Below are positions 16,549-23,691 of a DNA stretch of 36,660 bases, piece by piece; position 1 is the first letter of the stretch, and every line of letters starts with the position of its first letter. The notes beneath the pieces were generated by a model, which saw nothing but the letters and a program-made list of their open reading frames with translations, was not told where the DNA came from and searched no databases. The DNA lies in contig CABMCB010000038.1 in NCBI GenBank assembly GCA_902384455.1, forward strand, positions 1 to 36,660. The letters run 5' to 3'. The translations under genes and the position numbers were made by a program. Source of the DNA: an uncultured archaeon (GTDB lineage: Archaea; Altiarchaeota; Altiarchaeia; IMC4; SCGC-AAA252-I15).

Positions 16549-16824
16549 CTACTTCTCCGTCTCGTCCTGTGTTTCAACGAGGTCGGGCTGACGCCCTGAC
16601 AAAACTCTCAAATCTTGTTCGATGTGTTTCAAGTGGTTTCCGAGAAGCGTACTCATTCCGGTTTCCATCACATCCATGTGGATTGTCAGACGGTCGAAGA
16701 ATTTCTTAGCTGATTCATAAACGCCGCGTGACTTCCAAACCGTAGTAATTAAGAAAACCACAACGGTCAAGTCTCTGATTGCCGAGGACGCTTGGCCCAA
16801 AGTAATGCTGGCTGGGTCAAACAT
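16549..16824 (-). CDS. Small membrane-anchored protein
   Basis: About 91 aa from ATG 16824 (MFDPASITLG) with AAGGA well placed. One membrane segment, LTVVVFLITTVW near residues 20-32, is followed by a long amphipathic helix and an acidic C-terminus. The form could suit an inner-membrane spanin-like or holin-like protein, but there is no diagnostic motif. The 100 bases upstream hold no convincing gene. Confidence 0.55.
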   Translation of the reverse strand: MFDPASITLGQASSAIRDLTVVVFLITTVWKSRGVYESAKKFFDRLTIHMDVMETGMSTLLGNHLKHIEQDLRVLSGRQPDLVETQDETEK

Positions 16825-16925
16825 AGGGTCCTTAAAATGTGCCGGGACTATTACTCGGCGTGCCGTGGATTGCACACGTTGTTCTGCGGGGGCTGTCTTA
16901 GTAGCGACATGCCCGCCAGCGAGAA

Positions 16926-16952
16926 TAAGGTCGGGGGTCCGCTAAGACCCCC
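16926..16952 (-). terminator. Probable Rho-independent terminator
   Basis: GGGGGTC-TTAGCG-GACCCCC on the minus strand starts shortly after the stop of the 16960-17565 gene. Only a weak T-rich tail follows (GACCTTATTCTC). Confidence 0.6.
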
Positions 16953-16959
16953 GGAGGTT

Positions 16960-17565
16960 TTACGACTCGATTGTGAACTCAAACAACGAAGCGGTGTTCG
17001 TTGCGTCGGAGGTTCCGAAGGTAGCGCCTACGACAAAGCCCATCACTGCGCCCTGCCCCAAGCCAACGTTGCCTGTGTTGAAGTTCAAACCAGAAATTAC
17101 GGCGTCGGTAACCTTGTGCGACGAGTTAACGAGAATGCCGCGAGCGATGGCGTCATAGTAACCGCCCAAGACGCCGGAGTTGTTGTCGCCGACCAGAGTC
17201 ACGTCCAGTGCCCAGCCGTAAGCTGCGGCGTAAGTCGGGGTGATTGCGCCGGTCGAAGCCAGTGCGGTATATGTCGGAGATGCCAGAGTGCCGGTTACGG
17301 CAAACAACTGAATCGTCACGGTTCCCGACGGGTCGCCGGTGTCCGAACCGAAGCTGCCGCCTGCAAGGACGTTAAAAAGCTGTCCGTTGAAAACGTTAGC
17401 CGCAGGGAGAATAAGTGCGCCGACCGCCGATGTTGAGCTTGGAGTCAGAGGTGCTACGCCGATGCTCGGTCCTAGTGGGCGGGGGAAATACTTCACGGTA
17501 GTTCCGAGACCACCGACCTTCGACGGGAATGAACCATTCACGCCGTAATCAAGTACGTTGCTCAT
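16960..17565 (-). CDS. Putative virion protein (decoration or tail), 201 aa
   Basis: The ATG at 17565 (MSNVLDYGVNG) follows AGGAACACA and is preferred over a start 15 codons upstream. The composition is Gly/Ala/Thr/Ser-rich and beta-predicted, with few charges, typical of capsid decoration, fibre or baseplate proteins. It forms a pair with the similarly composed 203-aa gene upstream. No family recognised. Confidence 0.65.
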   Translation of the reverse strand: MSNVLDYGVNGSFPSKVGGLGTTVKYFPRPLGPSIGVAPLTPSSTSAVGALILPAANVFNGQLFNVLAGGSFGSDTGDPSGTVTIQLFAVTGTLASPTYTALASTGAITPTYAAAYGWALDVTLVGDNNSGVLGGYYDAIARGILVNSSHKVTDAVISGLNFNTGNVGLGQGAVMGFVVGATFGTSDATNTASLFEFTIES

Positions 17566-17678
17566 TGTGTTCCTATTGTACGCCGGGTTGACGGGAGCAC
17601 CGCCCACCAAACGCTGTTATGGAAGACGCTTTGAACGTGCTAGCGTTTGCCACATTCCCCGGTTGGACCGGGAGAAAA

Positions 17679-18290
17679 TTATAAATCTTCGACGCGGGCG
17701 TGGACCGAATATTGCATGGGGGTTGCGCCCACGCTTGTGTATCCGACGCCGAACAAGATGTTGCTTCCACTTGACGCATAGATAATCGTTTGTCCGCTAG
17801 CCACTGTTGTGGCTGGGTTATTATTAGCGTTGCCGGAAAAAGCCGTTCCGGGAGTCGTGACCACGACACCGTCATCTGCGGATGTGTAAGTTGCTTGAAA
17901 GCCCCCACTGCCGCCGAGAACACTGGATGTCGTGGCCGCTTGGGTGAGCTTAATTGTCCACGTAATACGAAAGAATCCAGATTTGATAGTTAATACGCCG
18001 TTCGGCTGCGTCGCATTTGTCGGGATCGTATACAGCAACTGGTTTGAGATGGCTGCCTGCTGTTGTGTTGCATCAAATGTTGCAACCTCACTAACTAGGC
18101 CATGCGAGACTAAGTTGTTGCCGTTCCACACATCGCACACACCCAGAGAGGCTATGTCACCTTCCGAGTCAACGCGCCAATTGATGCCGCCGCCTTGAGC
18201 GTTTCCAAACTGGATTGCGTCGTCGCCTTCGCTGAGATAAGTTCCAGCTACCGCGCTCTTTGTTACTGAAACTGGGTTTGCTAATGCCAT
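17679..18290 (-). CDS. Putative virion protein, 203 aa
   Basis: The start ATG at 18290 has a weak Shine-Dalgarno site (AAGGTTTAACG). The sequence is beta-rich with many Thr, Gly, Ala and Asn, and ends PMQYSVHARVEDL. It looks like a small fibre or decoration protein. A terminator lies upstream at 18335-18370. The 113-base gap downstream contains an imperfect hairpin, CCCGGT-CCA-ACCGGG. Confidence 0.65.
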   Translation of the reverse strand: MALANPVSVTKSAVAGTYLSEGDDAIQFGNAQGGGINWRVDSEGDIASLGVCDVWNGNNLVSHGLVSEVATFDATQQQAAISNQLLYTIPTNATQPNGVLTIKSGFFRITWTIKLTQAATTSSVLGGSGGFQATYTSADDGVVVTTPGTAFSGNANNNPATTVASGQTIIYASSGSNILFGVGYTSVGATPMQYSVHARVEDL

Positions 18291-18334
18291 CGTTAAACCT
18301 TGACCGAACTTACGGCCTTACACTCTCCAAATCC

Positions 18335-18370
18335 ACCCACAAACACAAACGACCCTTTCCCAAGGGTCGT
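18335..18370 (-). terminator. Rho-independent terminator
   Basis: The minus strand forms ACGACCCTT-GGGA-AAGGGTCGT followed by TTGTGTTTGTG. It lies between the frameshifted virion gene and the 203-aa gene. Confidence 0.75.
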
Positions 18371-18430
18371 GTTTCGAGAGTAGACGATTACATCGTGGAC
18401 AACGACGCCGCCACACGGAGATTTAGCGCA

Positions 18431-18806
18431 TTAAGAACCGTGCGCTACTCCTAGATAGTCGAGATAGTAGGACACATTGCCGCCGAGGTTGACAGCTTGT
18501 AGAATGTCCAAATGGGAGGGATTTGCGAAGGCGCTTGCGAAGATTGCGGCGGTAGTGCCGCTTGCTAAAGAGGTAAAAAAACTGGCCGACGCGTGTTCCG
18601 TTGGTCGGGCTGACTGCTGGATTATGAACCGCGCCTGTATAATCGACGTTCAGCAACACCGTACCGGAGTCGCCGTCGCCCGGATTTACAATCTGAATGA
18701 GGTCTAATCTCTGATTCCCGACTGCGTTAGGCGTGACTTGAGGAAACGCAGCTTGAATAGACTGACCGGGCTGGGACGCAATGAGCGCCGTTAGCGTATT
18801 TGCCAT
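18431..18806 (-). CDS. Putative virion protein with a frameshift at a run of seven T
   Basis: The frame from ATG 18806 (MANTLTALIASQP) reads a sensible protein up to RVGQFF, then turns into a basic, nonsense-like tail ending at 18423. Shifting +1 (or -2) at the T7 run (complement of 18575-18581) gives TSLASGTTAAIFASAF and ends NVSYYLDYLGVAHGS with TAA at 18431. That end resembles the first half (LDLIQIVNPG...LLNVDYTGAVH), as if the protein has two related domains. The cause could be programmed slippage, a real mutation or a sequencing error. Confidence 0.65.
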
Positions 18807-18855
18807 TTATTCTCCGTAAACACAAAACCTTCAAATGCGTGGTTTCGTTAAAACT

Positions 18856-18929
18856 TGGTTCCGGCGGCTCGACTCGAACGAACATGACGGGTTTCAGAGA
18901 CCCGCATCCTACCATTGGATGACATCGGA
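18856..18929 (-). tRNA. tRNA-Gln (CUG)
   Basis: 74 nt with CCA encoded. The acceptor TCCGATG pairs with CGCCGGA except at one position. The anticodon arm is CGGGT-CTCTGAA-ACCCG. The T arm has one weak pair. It is the last tRNA of the minus-strand array. Confidence 0.82.
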
Positions 18930-18940
18930 ACAGAAATGTT

Positions 18941-19012
18941 GGAAACGGTCATTCGACGAGGAGCGCGTCCGTGCTCCACTTTAGTGCTGGGCCGAACACC
19001 ATCGCCGTTTCC
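18941..19012 (-). ncRNA. tRNA-sized structured element
   Basis: A perfect 8-bp closing stem, GGAAACGG with CCGTTTCC, encloses 56 nt containing GGAGC-ACGGACGC-GCTCC. The length and AACA 3' end resemble a tRNA, but no proper T arm or anticodon arm can be drawn. It could be a decayed tRNA or an unrelated structured RNA. Confidence 0.4.
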
Positions 19013-19047
19013 TGTCATGGTGTATGTACGGCATCGAATATGAAAAT

Positions 19048-19085
19048 TGGTTGGGGCGCGTGGACTCGAACCACGATTATCCCCT
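19048..19085 (-). pseudogene. tRNA 3' half directly after an HNH gene
   Basis: A complete T arm CGTGG-TTCGAGT-CCACG, acceptor 3' strand CGCCCCA and CCA are present. No matching 5' strand (TGGGGCG) lies within tRNA distance, because the HNH frame ending at 19077 occupies that place. It looks like a tRNA gene truncated by the endonuclease insertion. Confidence 0.6.
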
Positions 19086-19448
19086 GCGACTGAATGTTCT
19101 CTCGCGATGACAGTTAGCGCAAACAACGTCGCACTTTTCTGATTCTTCTTTAATCGACTCAAAACTTCTCAGATGACAAGTCGAACAAGACAACTCAAAC
19201 TTTTTCTTTCCTCGGACATGGTCAAAGTCCATAACATACCAAGGATACTCCGCACCGCAATCAGCGCACGGTTTTGATTTCAAACTTTTAACAAAGTCTC
19301 TTATACCTTTTCTTCGGCGGTCTCTAGACTCGTTGGTGCTACTCGGGTGTGTCTTGTAATAACTTTTCTGATACTCGTTATGACACGACGCGCATTTACT
19401 GCTGTATGGAAGGCGCTCAGTCTCTTGACACGTGCTGCATGGTTTCAT
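19077..19448 (-). CDS. HNH homing endonuclease in tRNA array
   Basis: 123 aa. The N-terminal CSTCQETERLP and CASCHNEYQK form a zinc ribbon. The HNH domain has CADCGAEYPWYVMDFDHV and CDVVCANCHRERTF. The ATG at 19448 follows AGGAGAGTAAA. The stop TAA lies at the junction with a tRNA 3' half. Stem-loops directly upstream may restrict translation. Confidence 0.85.
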   Translation of the reverse strand: MKPCSTCQETERLPYSSKCASCHNEYQKSYYKTHPSSTNESRDRRRKGIRDFVKSLKSKPCADCGAEYPWYVMDFDHVRGKKKFELSCSTCHLRSFESIKEESEKCDVVCANCHRERTFSRRG

Positions 19449-19457
19449 TTTACTCTC

Positions 19458-19517
19458 CTATAAGGGCGGCAGGGAGAGTATAGGCTCTCCCCGCCTAGTT
19501 CGGGTTATAAAGCCGAA
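19458..19517 (-). promoter_or_regulatory. Stem-loops upstream of HNH gene
   Basis: Two hairpins lie on the minus strand: GTTCGG...CCCGAAC, and GGCGGGGAGAG-CCTATA-CTCTCCCTGCC just before the AGGAGAG ribosome site. No U-tract is present. Confidence 0.5.
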
Positions 19518-19524
19518 CTTAAAC

Positions 19525-19599
19525 TGGTTGGGCAAGAACGATTCGAACGTTCATCGAGCGGATTCAAAGTCCGACGTGTTACCGTTACACTATCGCCCA
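19525..19599 (-). tRNA. tRNA-Gln (UUG)
   Basis: 75 nt, acceptor TGGGCGA with TTGCCCA, anticodon loop CTTTGAA, CCA encoded. With the CUG isoacceptor at 18856 it covers both Gln codons. Confidence 0.85.
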
Positions 19600-19608
19600 A
19601 CAGAAAAT

Positions 19609-19682
19609 TGGTCCCCGCCGTCGAATCGAGTAATGTACGCCTGTCGTTTCAAGACAGCGCTCTACCGGCGAACTAGCGATGG
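19609..19682 (-). pseudogene. Degenerate tRNA-Phe (GAA)-like gene
   Basis: The anticodon arm CTGTC-TTGAAAC-GACAG and D arm GTTC-GCCGGTA-GAGC are good. The acceptor CCATCGC does not pair with GGCGGGG, and the T arm is not formed, although CCA is present. It is probably a decayed or recombined copy; the intact tRNA-Phe is at 20308. Confidence 0.5.
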
Positions 19683-19691
19683 ATGGAGGAA

Positions 19692-19721
19692 CGCCGCATC
19701 CTACCATTGGACGACATCCCA
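19692..19721 (-). pseudogene. tRNA 5' half (Gln-like)
   Basis: TGGGATG plus TCGTCCAATGGTAGGA matches the acceptor and D arm of the tRNA-Gln at 18856-18929, but stops in the anticodon stem. No 3' half follows. Confidence 0.5.
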
Positions 19722-19730
19722 ACAGAAATT

Positions 19731-19949
19731 TTACTGCGGCAGAGGAGACTTTTGGAGATACCCGGCCACGAAAATTACGCCGGATGCCGCCGCCCCAACC
19801 GCCGTGATATATAATACGTGATGAAAACCCAATCCCGGCTTTAAGTTAAACGACTCAGGAGAAATTCCAATAGCCGCGAAAGCGTTTATCACACCACCGG
19901 CCATTCCTGAAATCGCGGAGGCTAGCAATCCCTTTGTCCACTTATTCAT
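19731..19949 (-). CDS. Small two-helix membrane protein, holin-like
   Basis: 72 aa, start ATG at 19949. Two hydrophobic segments (LLASAISGMAGGVINAFAAI and VLYITAVGAAASGVIFVAGY) are separated by a short loop, with a KSPLPQ tail. The MNKWTKGLLAS start and this layout match a family of small phage membrane proteins often found near lysis genes. Its ATG overlaps the stop of the 118-aa gene. Confidence 0.65.
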   Translation of the reverse strand: MNKWTKGLLASAISGMAGGVINAFAAIGISPESFNLKPGLGFHHVLYITAVGAAASGVIFVAGYLQKSPLPQ

Positions 19950-20302
19950 GATAGCAGATTCACCGGTGGCAAGCCTAAATCGGCTCGCTCTAAATTTACA
20001 ATCTTCATCGCCCGGGCTAGGTCACCTGCTTCCGCTTTCAGTCCGTGAAGAGACTGAACAGCGTCGAGCCACCAGCACATGAATTGAGCGAATTTACGCC
20101 ACGCAAACCACTCATATCCCTTGGAACGAAACCAGCGACTACTTCTCGCGGACATTGTCTCGTCGAGGTTGCCGTAAGTCAAGACGTTCAGAAACTGGTC
20201 AAGACCGCACAACACGCGCTGCACATAGTTATGTGTTAACGCCTTTTGTCCCCACGCAATCACTTGAGGTTGGTCAGGATTCGAGAGCGGTGTTAAGCCC
20301 AT
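19946..20302 (-). CDS. Conserved-type small phage protein, 118 aa
   Basis: The start ATG is at 20302. The segment NVLTYGNLDETMSARSSRW is a motif I recognise from uncharacterised phage and prophage proteins. A Trp-rich middle (FAWRKFAQFMCWWLDAV) follows. It overlaps the holin-like gene by 4 bases, so the two are probably co-translated. No function can be given. Confidence 0.65.
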   Translation of the reverse strand: MGLTPLSNPDQPQVIAWGQKALTHNYVQRVLCGLDQFLNVLTYGNLDETMSARSSRWFRSKGYEWFAWRKFAQFMCWWLDAVQSLHGLKAEAGDLARAMKIVNLERADLGLPPVNLLS

Positions 20303-20307
20303 AAAAT

Positions 20308-20381
20308 TGGTCCTTCCCCACCGAGTCGAGCGGTGACGGCCTGTGTTTCAAACAGGAATGCAACCCCTACATCAAAGAAGG
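20308..20381 (-). tRNA. tRNA-Phe (GAA)
   Basis: 74 nt, acceptor CCTTCTT with GGGAAGG, anticodon arm CCTGT-TTGAAAC-ACAGG, T arm CACCG-CTCGACT-CGGTG, CCA encoded. Confidence 0.88.
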
Positions 20382-20382
20382 A

Positions 20383-20469
20383 TGGAGGAAGAGAACTGAG
20401 TTGAACAGTCACCCCTTTCAGGATGGCACGGTGTTCGAAACCGTTTGCAGACCGTCTGCGCTGTCTTCC
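20383..20469 (-). tRNA. tRNA-Ser (CGA), overlapped by an HNH gene
   Basis: 87 nt class II tRNA. Acceptor GGAAGAC pairs with CTCTTCC except the last pair. The anticodon arm is ACGGT-TTCGAAC-ACCGT, the variable arm is long and the T arm is GACTG-TTCAACT-CAGTT. The HNH frame 20418-20933 covers its 5' 52 bases, and the HNH TGA lies in the variable arm. Confidence 0.8.
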
Positions 20470-20933
20470 GAAACTTTACCTCTGATACGGTCTTTATATT
20501 CTTTCTCGTGTTCTTTACAATCGCGACGAAGACCGTTCCAGTTACTTGCGTTTTTAGAAAATTTCTCAGCGGGGAGAAACTTCTTATGCGAACGACACCG
20601 TGCCGCTCCTTGCGGCGGTGTGATGCGCTTAATATCAGGCTTGCCCGTTTGTGGGCGTCTGGCCGCCGCACAGTTACATGAAAGGTGCGAAAAAGCGACG
20701 TTGCTTAAATCCCAGAATAACGAAACATCCACATTTTCCCACGGCTCTTTGTGCTCGATGCTTAATTTGTCTGCTGATTCAATCTCTAACTCACAACGAT
20801 AGCAAACATTTTCATCGTGACGTTTAAGCACATCAAATAGAACCAGTTTTCTGAGTCTGTTTGCGGCGGTGCCTCTCGGCATACCGAGCTGGACGGACAT
20901 ATTTCTGTGTCTGTCTATTTCGTGTTTCTTCAT
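20418..20933 (-). CDS. HNH homing endonuclease ending inside tRNA-Ser
   Basis: 171 aa, start ATG at 20933 after AAAGGACGG. The N-terminal signature is LGMPRGTAANRLRKLVLF. The HNH core has CYRCELEIE, LSIEHKEPWE, LFWDLSNVAFSHLSCN. A second C-rich module follows (RCRSHKKFLPAEKFSKNASNWNGLRRDC). The last 17 codons are read from the tRNA-Ser gene. Paralogues are at 22924, 24428 and 27885. Confidence 0.87.
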   Translation of the reverse strand: MKKHEIDRHRNMSVQLGMPRGTAANRLRKLVLFDVLKRHDENVCYRCELEIESADKLSIEHKEPWENVDVSLFWDLSNVAFSHLSCNCAAARRPQTGKPDIKRITPPQGAARCRSHKKFLPAEKFSKNASNWNGLRRDCKEHEKEYKDRIRGKVSEDSADGLQTVSNTVPS

Positions 20934-20975
20934 GAGCCGTCCTTTGGGCCTACAGCCTCTGACGCGCCTTAAAAT

Positions 20976-21063
20976 TGGAGGATAAAGTAGGATTCGAACC
21001 CACGAAACCTTTCGGTTTACTCGTTTTCAAGACGAGGGCAATAATCCGCTCTGCCATTTATCC
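20976..21063 (-). tRNA. tRNA-Ser (UGA)
   Basis: 88 nt class II, perfect acceptor GGATAAA with TTTATCC, anticodon arm CTCGT-CTTGAAA-ACGAG, variable stem AACCGAAAGGTT, CCA encoded. Confidence 0.9.
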
Positions 21064-21107
21064 TTTGAAGATTGGCGGAAGCTGCTGGGTGCCGCTGCCT
21101 TCCGTAA

Positions 21108-22007
21108 TTATATAACCGTTAAAGCGTACGTGACGCTGTATGTCGGCGAATTAGCAGTAGCAATCGTTATCGTTATCGCCGAGCTAGCGACCACGTTCAA
21201 AAGAAAATCAAAAGTCGATGCGGTTGCTGTCGTAGCTACTGAGAACGTAGCCGATGTCTGGGTCGTGGCTCCAACAGGGCTCGTATAACCAGCCGTCACC
21301 GTTACTGTTCCGCCAGCGTTCGCTTGCGTCGCTTTCACAGAACCTTCGAAGCGATAACGTCCCGCTCCCGCATAACCGGACGCATTGGTATTCAAAATTG
21401 TGATAGGACCCACATTACCGGTTATGGTGCTGCCACCGGCTACTATCGTCCCTTGAAGACCACCGACTGCGAACGTTTGCCCGCCGTATCTAGTTACTAG
21501 TCCGGTGTTGGGAGAAAATCTCGTGGAGATGGCCAGCGGGCGTCCGTTGACCGTACTCGGAGGAATGCAGGTTTCCCCTGTGGTGTAGTCTGTCGTGATG
21601 CCGCCACCCGCCGAGCCGTATATCGAAACATGACCGTCAACATCTAATGTCAAGCTAGACGACAAAACGCCGAGTGAGTATGTGTCCCAGTGAAACTCTC
21701 CGTCGGTATTTTCATAGCCCACGGTGTATGTGTTCGATGGAGCAGAAGCGTTTTGAAAATACAAACATCCGGCTGCTGTTCCGTCCGCACGAACGAATTT
21801 ATAAACGCCGTTCTGTGTGCCGGGTAAAAAATTAAACGTTGTGCCGGGACCGCCGGTTGGAATAATGCCTGCCGCAAGACCACCTTGTAGTTGGGCATTA
21901 GCGTCAATCCAACCTACTACTGCGCCGCCCTCGGCCTGAATTTGTAACACGTCTTGGCCTGTTGTTTGCCACACCGATGCCGGGTTCTTTGATGGCGCTG
22001 TAGTCAT
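21108..22007 (-). CDS. Putative tail or fibre protein with shared N-terminal module
   Basis: About 299 aa from ATG 22007 (MTTAPSKNPASVW), preferred over an ATG three codons upstream because of TTAGGTG. The start WQTTGQDVLQIQAEGGAVVGWIDA aligns with the tail fibre at 1-2137 (WQVEAGDDILQIKSSSGARLGGIDS). The rest is beta-rich with Gly/Thr/Ser and ends in an Ig-like pattern (GTVTVTAGYTSPVGATTQTSATFSV). It may attach to the same virion site as the fibre. It sits inside the tRNA array, apart from the other structural genes. Confidence 0.7.
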   Translation of the reverse strand: MTTAPSKNPASVWQTTGQDVLQIQAEGGAVVGWIDANAQLQGGLAAGIIPTGGPGTTFNFLPGTQNGVYKFVRADGTAAGCLYFQNASAPSNTYTVGYENTDGEFHWDTYSLGVLSSSLTLDVDGHVSIYGSAGGGITTDYTTGETCIPPSTVNGRPLAISTRFSPNTGLVTRYGGQTFAVGGLQGTIVAGGSTITGNVGPITILNTNASGYAGAGRYRFEGSVKATQANAGGTVTVTAGYTSPVGATTQTSATFSVATTATASTFDFLLNVVASSAITITIATANSPTYSVTYALTVI

Positions 22008-22094
22008 AAACCACACCTAATCTGTTCTTAACCGCTACTTAAGTCCGGCGGCTCGGACACTCTGTGTTACCTCTCAGGGCATTTGTATTAAACT

Positions 22095-22184
22095 TGGCGG
22101 AGGATGCAGGATTTGAACCTGCACAACCTTTCGGTTGGCTGCCGCTTAGCAAGCGGACACAATGCCGGGTTCTGTCAACCCTCC
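22095..22184 (-). tRNA. tRNA-Ser (GCU)
   Basis: 90 nt class II, acceptor GGAGGGT with ATCCTCC, discriminator G, anticodon loop TTGCTAA, T arm GCAGG-TTCAAAT-CCTGC, CCA encoded. Confidence 0.9.
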
Positions 22185-22192
22185 GCATAAAT

Positions 22193-22266
22193 TGGCAGGA
22201 CGCGGAGGAATCGAACCCCCACCACTCGATTTGGAGGCGAGCAGACTACCACTATCCTAGCGACCT
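22193..22266 (-). tRNA. tRNA-Trp (CCA)
   Basis: 74 nt, acceptor AGGTCGC with GCGTCCT (one mismatch), anticodon loop CTCCAAA, discriminator G, CCA encoded. Confidence 0.88.
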
Positions 22267-22269
22267 GTA

Positions 22270-22410
22270 GAAACTTATCGACCGCATTCACCGTGATGAC
22301 GCCCCCGAGTTTTCGAGACTCGGTGCGGGAGTCGAACCCGCTGTTGTCGATTTCGTCGGACGCGTGGCTAGCCGTGTCATAGCCCTTTGGACTCGCGTTG
22401 ACCGATGAAG
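22270..22410 (-). other. Spacer with tRNA-like arms but no foldable tRNA
   Basis: It contains a T-arm-like GCGGG-TTCGACT-CCCGC and an anticodon-arm-like CGAGT-CTCGAAA-ACTCG (would be Ser CGA) in the wrong order for one tRNA, plus GGCTA...TAGCC. It could be remnants of two tRNAs or an independent structured RNA. Confidence 0.4.
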
Positions 22411-22412
22411 AT

Positions 22413-22500
22413 TGGTGCGTTGACAAGGACTCGAACCTTGGAAGTCCACAAGGGACAGTTGGTTTACAGCCAACGGCAATTGCCGCTATGCGACCAACGC
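22413..22500 (-). tRNA. tRNA-Tyr (GUA)
   Basis: 88 nt class II, acceptor GCGTTGG with TCAACGC, anticodon arm GTTGG-CTGTAAA-CCAAC, long variable arm, CCA encoded. Confidence 0.9.
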
Positions 22501-22509
22501 ACTGAAACT

Positions 22510-22583
22510 TGGAGCGGTGTGCGATAATCGAAATCGCGCCCGTGCCTTGGCAAGGCACCGTTCTACCACTAAACTAACGCCGC
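22510..22583 (-). tRNA. tRNA-Gly (GCC)
   Basis: 74 nt, anticodon arm GTGCC-TTGCCAA-GGCAC, T arm GCGAT-TTCGATT-ATCGC, one acceptor mismatch, discriminator T, CCA encoded. Confidence 0.88.
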
Positions 22584-22591
22584 TCAGAACT

Positions 22592-22665
22592 TGGAGCCAA
22601 ACGTGTAAATTGAACACGCCCTTGCGGTTTACGAAACCGCTGTCATACCACTAGACCATCAGGGC
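22592..22665 (-). tRNA. tRNA-Thr (CGU), copy 1, weak acceptor
   Basis: 74 nt, anticodon arm GCGGT-TTCGTAA-ACCGC. The acceptor GCCCTGA pairs poorly with GTTTGGC, so function is doubtful. Nearly identical in the anticodon to T-loop region to copy 2 at 22887. Confidence 0.65.
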
Positions 22666-22874
22666 TTATTAACGCCCGCCGGATTGACCGTGTGCTGCAA
22701 TCTTCCGATAACCTTGTTGAACATGGAGTCGCGCCTATCCTCGACGTCCGGGCTCGTATATCCTTCCGGCACCCGGCTGCCAAAACTTTTTGGCTCGTCG
22801 ATGCCCTCAATGACAATACGACTTTTATTCCTAGCATCGTATGCCTGTTTGTATGACGGCTTTTCGTTTGGCAT
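22659..22874 (-). CDS. Small protein of unknown function ending in a tRNA acceptor stem
   Basis: 71 aa, start ATG at 22874 after GAGGTTAT. Charged and soluble (YKQAYDARNKSRIVIEG). The TGA stop is formed by the first bases of tRNA-Thr copy 1. It lies between two tRNA-Thr(CGU) copies, so it may have arrived with the duplication. Not recognised. Confidence 0.5.
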   Translation of the reverse strand: MPNEKPSYKQAYDARNKSRIVIEGIDEPKSFGSRVPEGYTSPDVEDRRDSMFNKVIGRLQHTVNPAGVNKP

Positions 22875-22886
22875 ATAACCTCAAAA

Positions 22887-22960
22887 TGGAGCCAAACGCG
22901 TGAATTGAACACGCCCTTGCGGTTTACGAAACCGCCGTCCTACCGCTAGACGAGTAAGGC
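22887..22960 (-). tRNA. tRNA-Thr (CGU), copy 2, overlapped by an HNH gene
   Basis: 74 nt, anticodon arm GCGGT-TTCGTAA-ACCGC, perfect T arm GCGTG-TTCAATT-CACGC. The acceptor GCCTTAC with GTTTGGC has two T-T mismatches. The HNH frame 22924-23394 covers the 5' 37 bases and stops at the TAA in the anticodon loop. Confidence 0.72.
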
Positions 22961-23394
22961 TTAGACTCAAAATATCTTTCTTTATAGAGTTTCATCTGTT
23001 GACGGCAAGACTTTCTTAGCCCATTCCATCTGGCTGCGTCTTTGCTAAAATCGCTTTCAGGATGAAACCTCTTACAAGAAGTACACCAAGACAGCCCCTG
23101 CTCTCCGATAATACGCTTGGGTTCGCCACCGCGTCTTATGTGGGGCACATTACACTTCGTGTGGGAAAATGCGATGTTCTCCAAATCCCAGAATAGTGAC
23201 GTCTCTCGATTCTCCCACGGCTGTTTATGCTCGATGCTCAAATCGTCGTCTGTTTCGACCGCGCTTCCACACTTAAAACAAACGTTTTCTTTTAATCGAA
23301 CAAGCAGACTAAACAGAATCTTCTTGCGAAGTTTTCCTGCTGCTGCTCCGTGGGACATACCTAGTTGTTGCGCGATTCGTTCACTTCTACTCAT
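22924..23394 (-). CDS. HNH homing endonuclease ending inside tRNA-Thr
   Basis: 156 aa, start ATG at 23394. Same family as 20418: LGMSHGAAAGKLRKK, CFKCGSAVE, LSIEHKQPWE, LFWDLENIAFSHTKCN, then CTSCKRFHPESDFSKDAARWNGLRKSC. The final 12 codons derive from the tRNA-Thr 5' half. Confidence 0.87.
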   Translation of the reverse strand: MSRSERIAQQLGMSHGAAAGKLRKKILFSLLVRLKENVCFKCGSAVETDDDLSIEHKQPWENRETSLFWDLENIAFSHTKCNVPHIRRGGEPKRIIGEQGLSWCTSCKRFHPESDFSKDAARWNGLRKSCRQQMKLYKERYFESKPYSSSGRTAVS

Positions 23395-23437
23395 AGCCGT
23401 TGTCTTCCTTGGACGTTAGCACATGAATTTGAAAAAT

Positions 23438-23511
23438 TGGAGCCGCGTGTCCGAATCGAGCGGACGCCCGAGAGGTACAAGCTCTCTGTTCTACCATTAA
23501 ACTAACCCGGC
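23438..23511 (-). tRNA. tRNA-Thr (UGU)
   Basis: 74 nt, acceptor GCCGGGT with ACGCGGC (one mismatch), anticodon arm GAGAG-CTTGTAC-CTCTC, T arm GTCCG-CTCGATT-CGGAC, CCA encoded. Confidence 0.87.
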
Positions 23512-23519
23512 TAAAAGTA

Positions 23520-23613
23520 TTAGGCTCACTCACCCGCCGTTGCTAGCCGGGCGGGGCTTCGGTGAACATGCGCCCCAGCCTAGCCGCTGAGATGTTCTCT
23601 CCGTAGAGCCTAA
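23520..23613 (-). ncRNA. 94-nt structured spacer RNA candidate
   Basis: A perfect closing stem, TTAGGCTC with GAGCCTAA, encloses a GAGA-GAACA-TCTC hairpin and a long arm with GCTAG...CTAGC and GGGGC...GCCCC. No tRNA can be drawn. The length equals that of the element at 24068-24161. Confidence 0.45.
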
Positions 23614-23616
23614 AAT

Positions 23617-23691
23617 TGGTGGACAAGGGCGGTTATGCTCCGCCGACCTTCGGGTGCAGGCCGAAAATTTTCCTAATTAAACTACTCGCCC
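23617..23691 (-). tRNA. Atypical tRNA, anticodon UGC (Ala)
   Basis: 75 nt. Acceptor GGGCGAG with CTTGTCC (two G-T pairs), anticodon arm TTCGG-CCTGCAC-CCGAA with C instead of T at position 33, T stem GGCGG/CCGCC but loop AGCATAA lacking TTC. CCA encoded. The HNH frame 23677-23988 ends at a TAA in its D arm. It may be decaying or specialised. Confidence 0.5.

Noticed and set aside
22286..22330. A second tRNA-Ser (CGA) from the loop CTCGAAA
   Set aside because: No acceptor, D arm or T arm in the right order.
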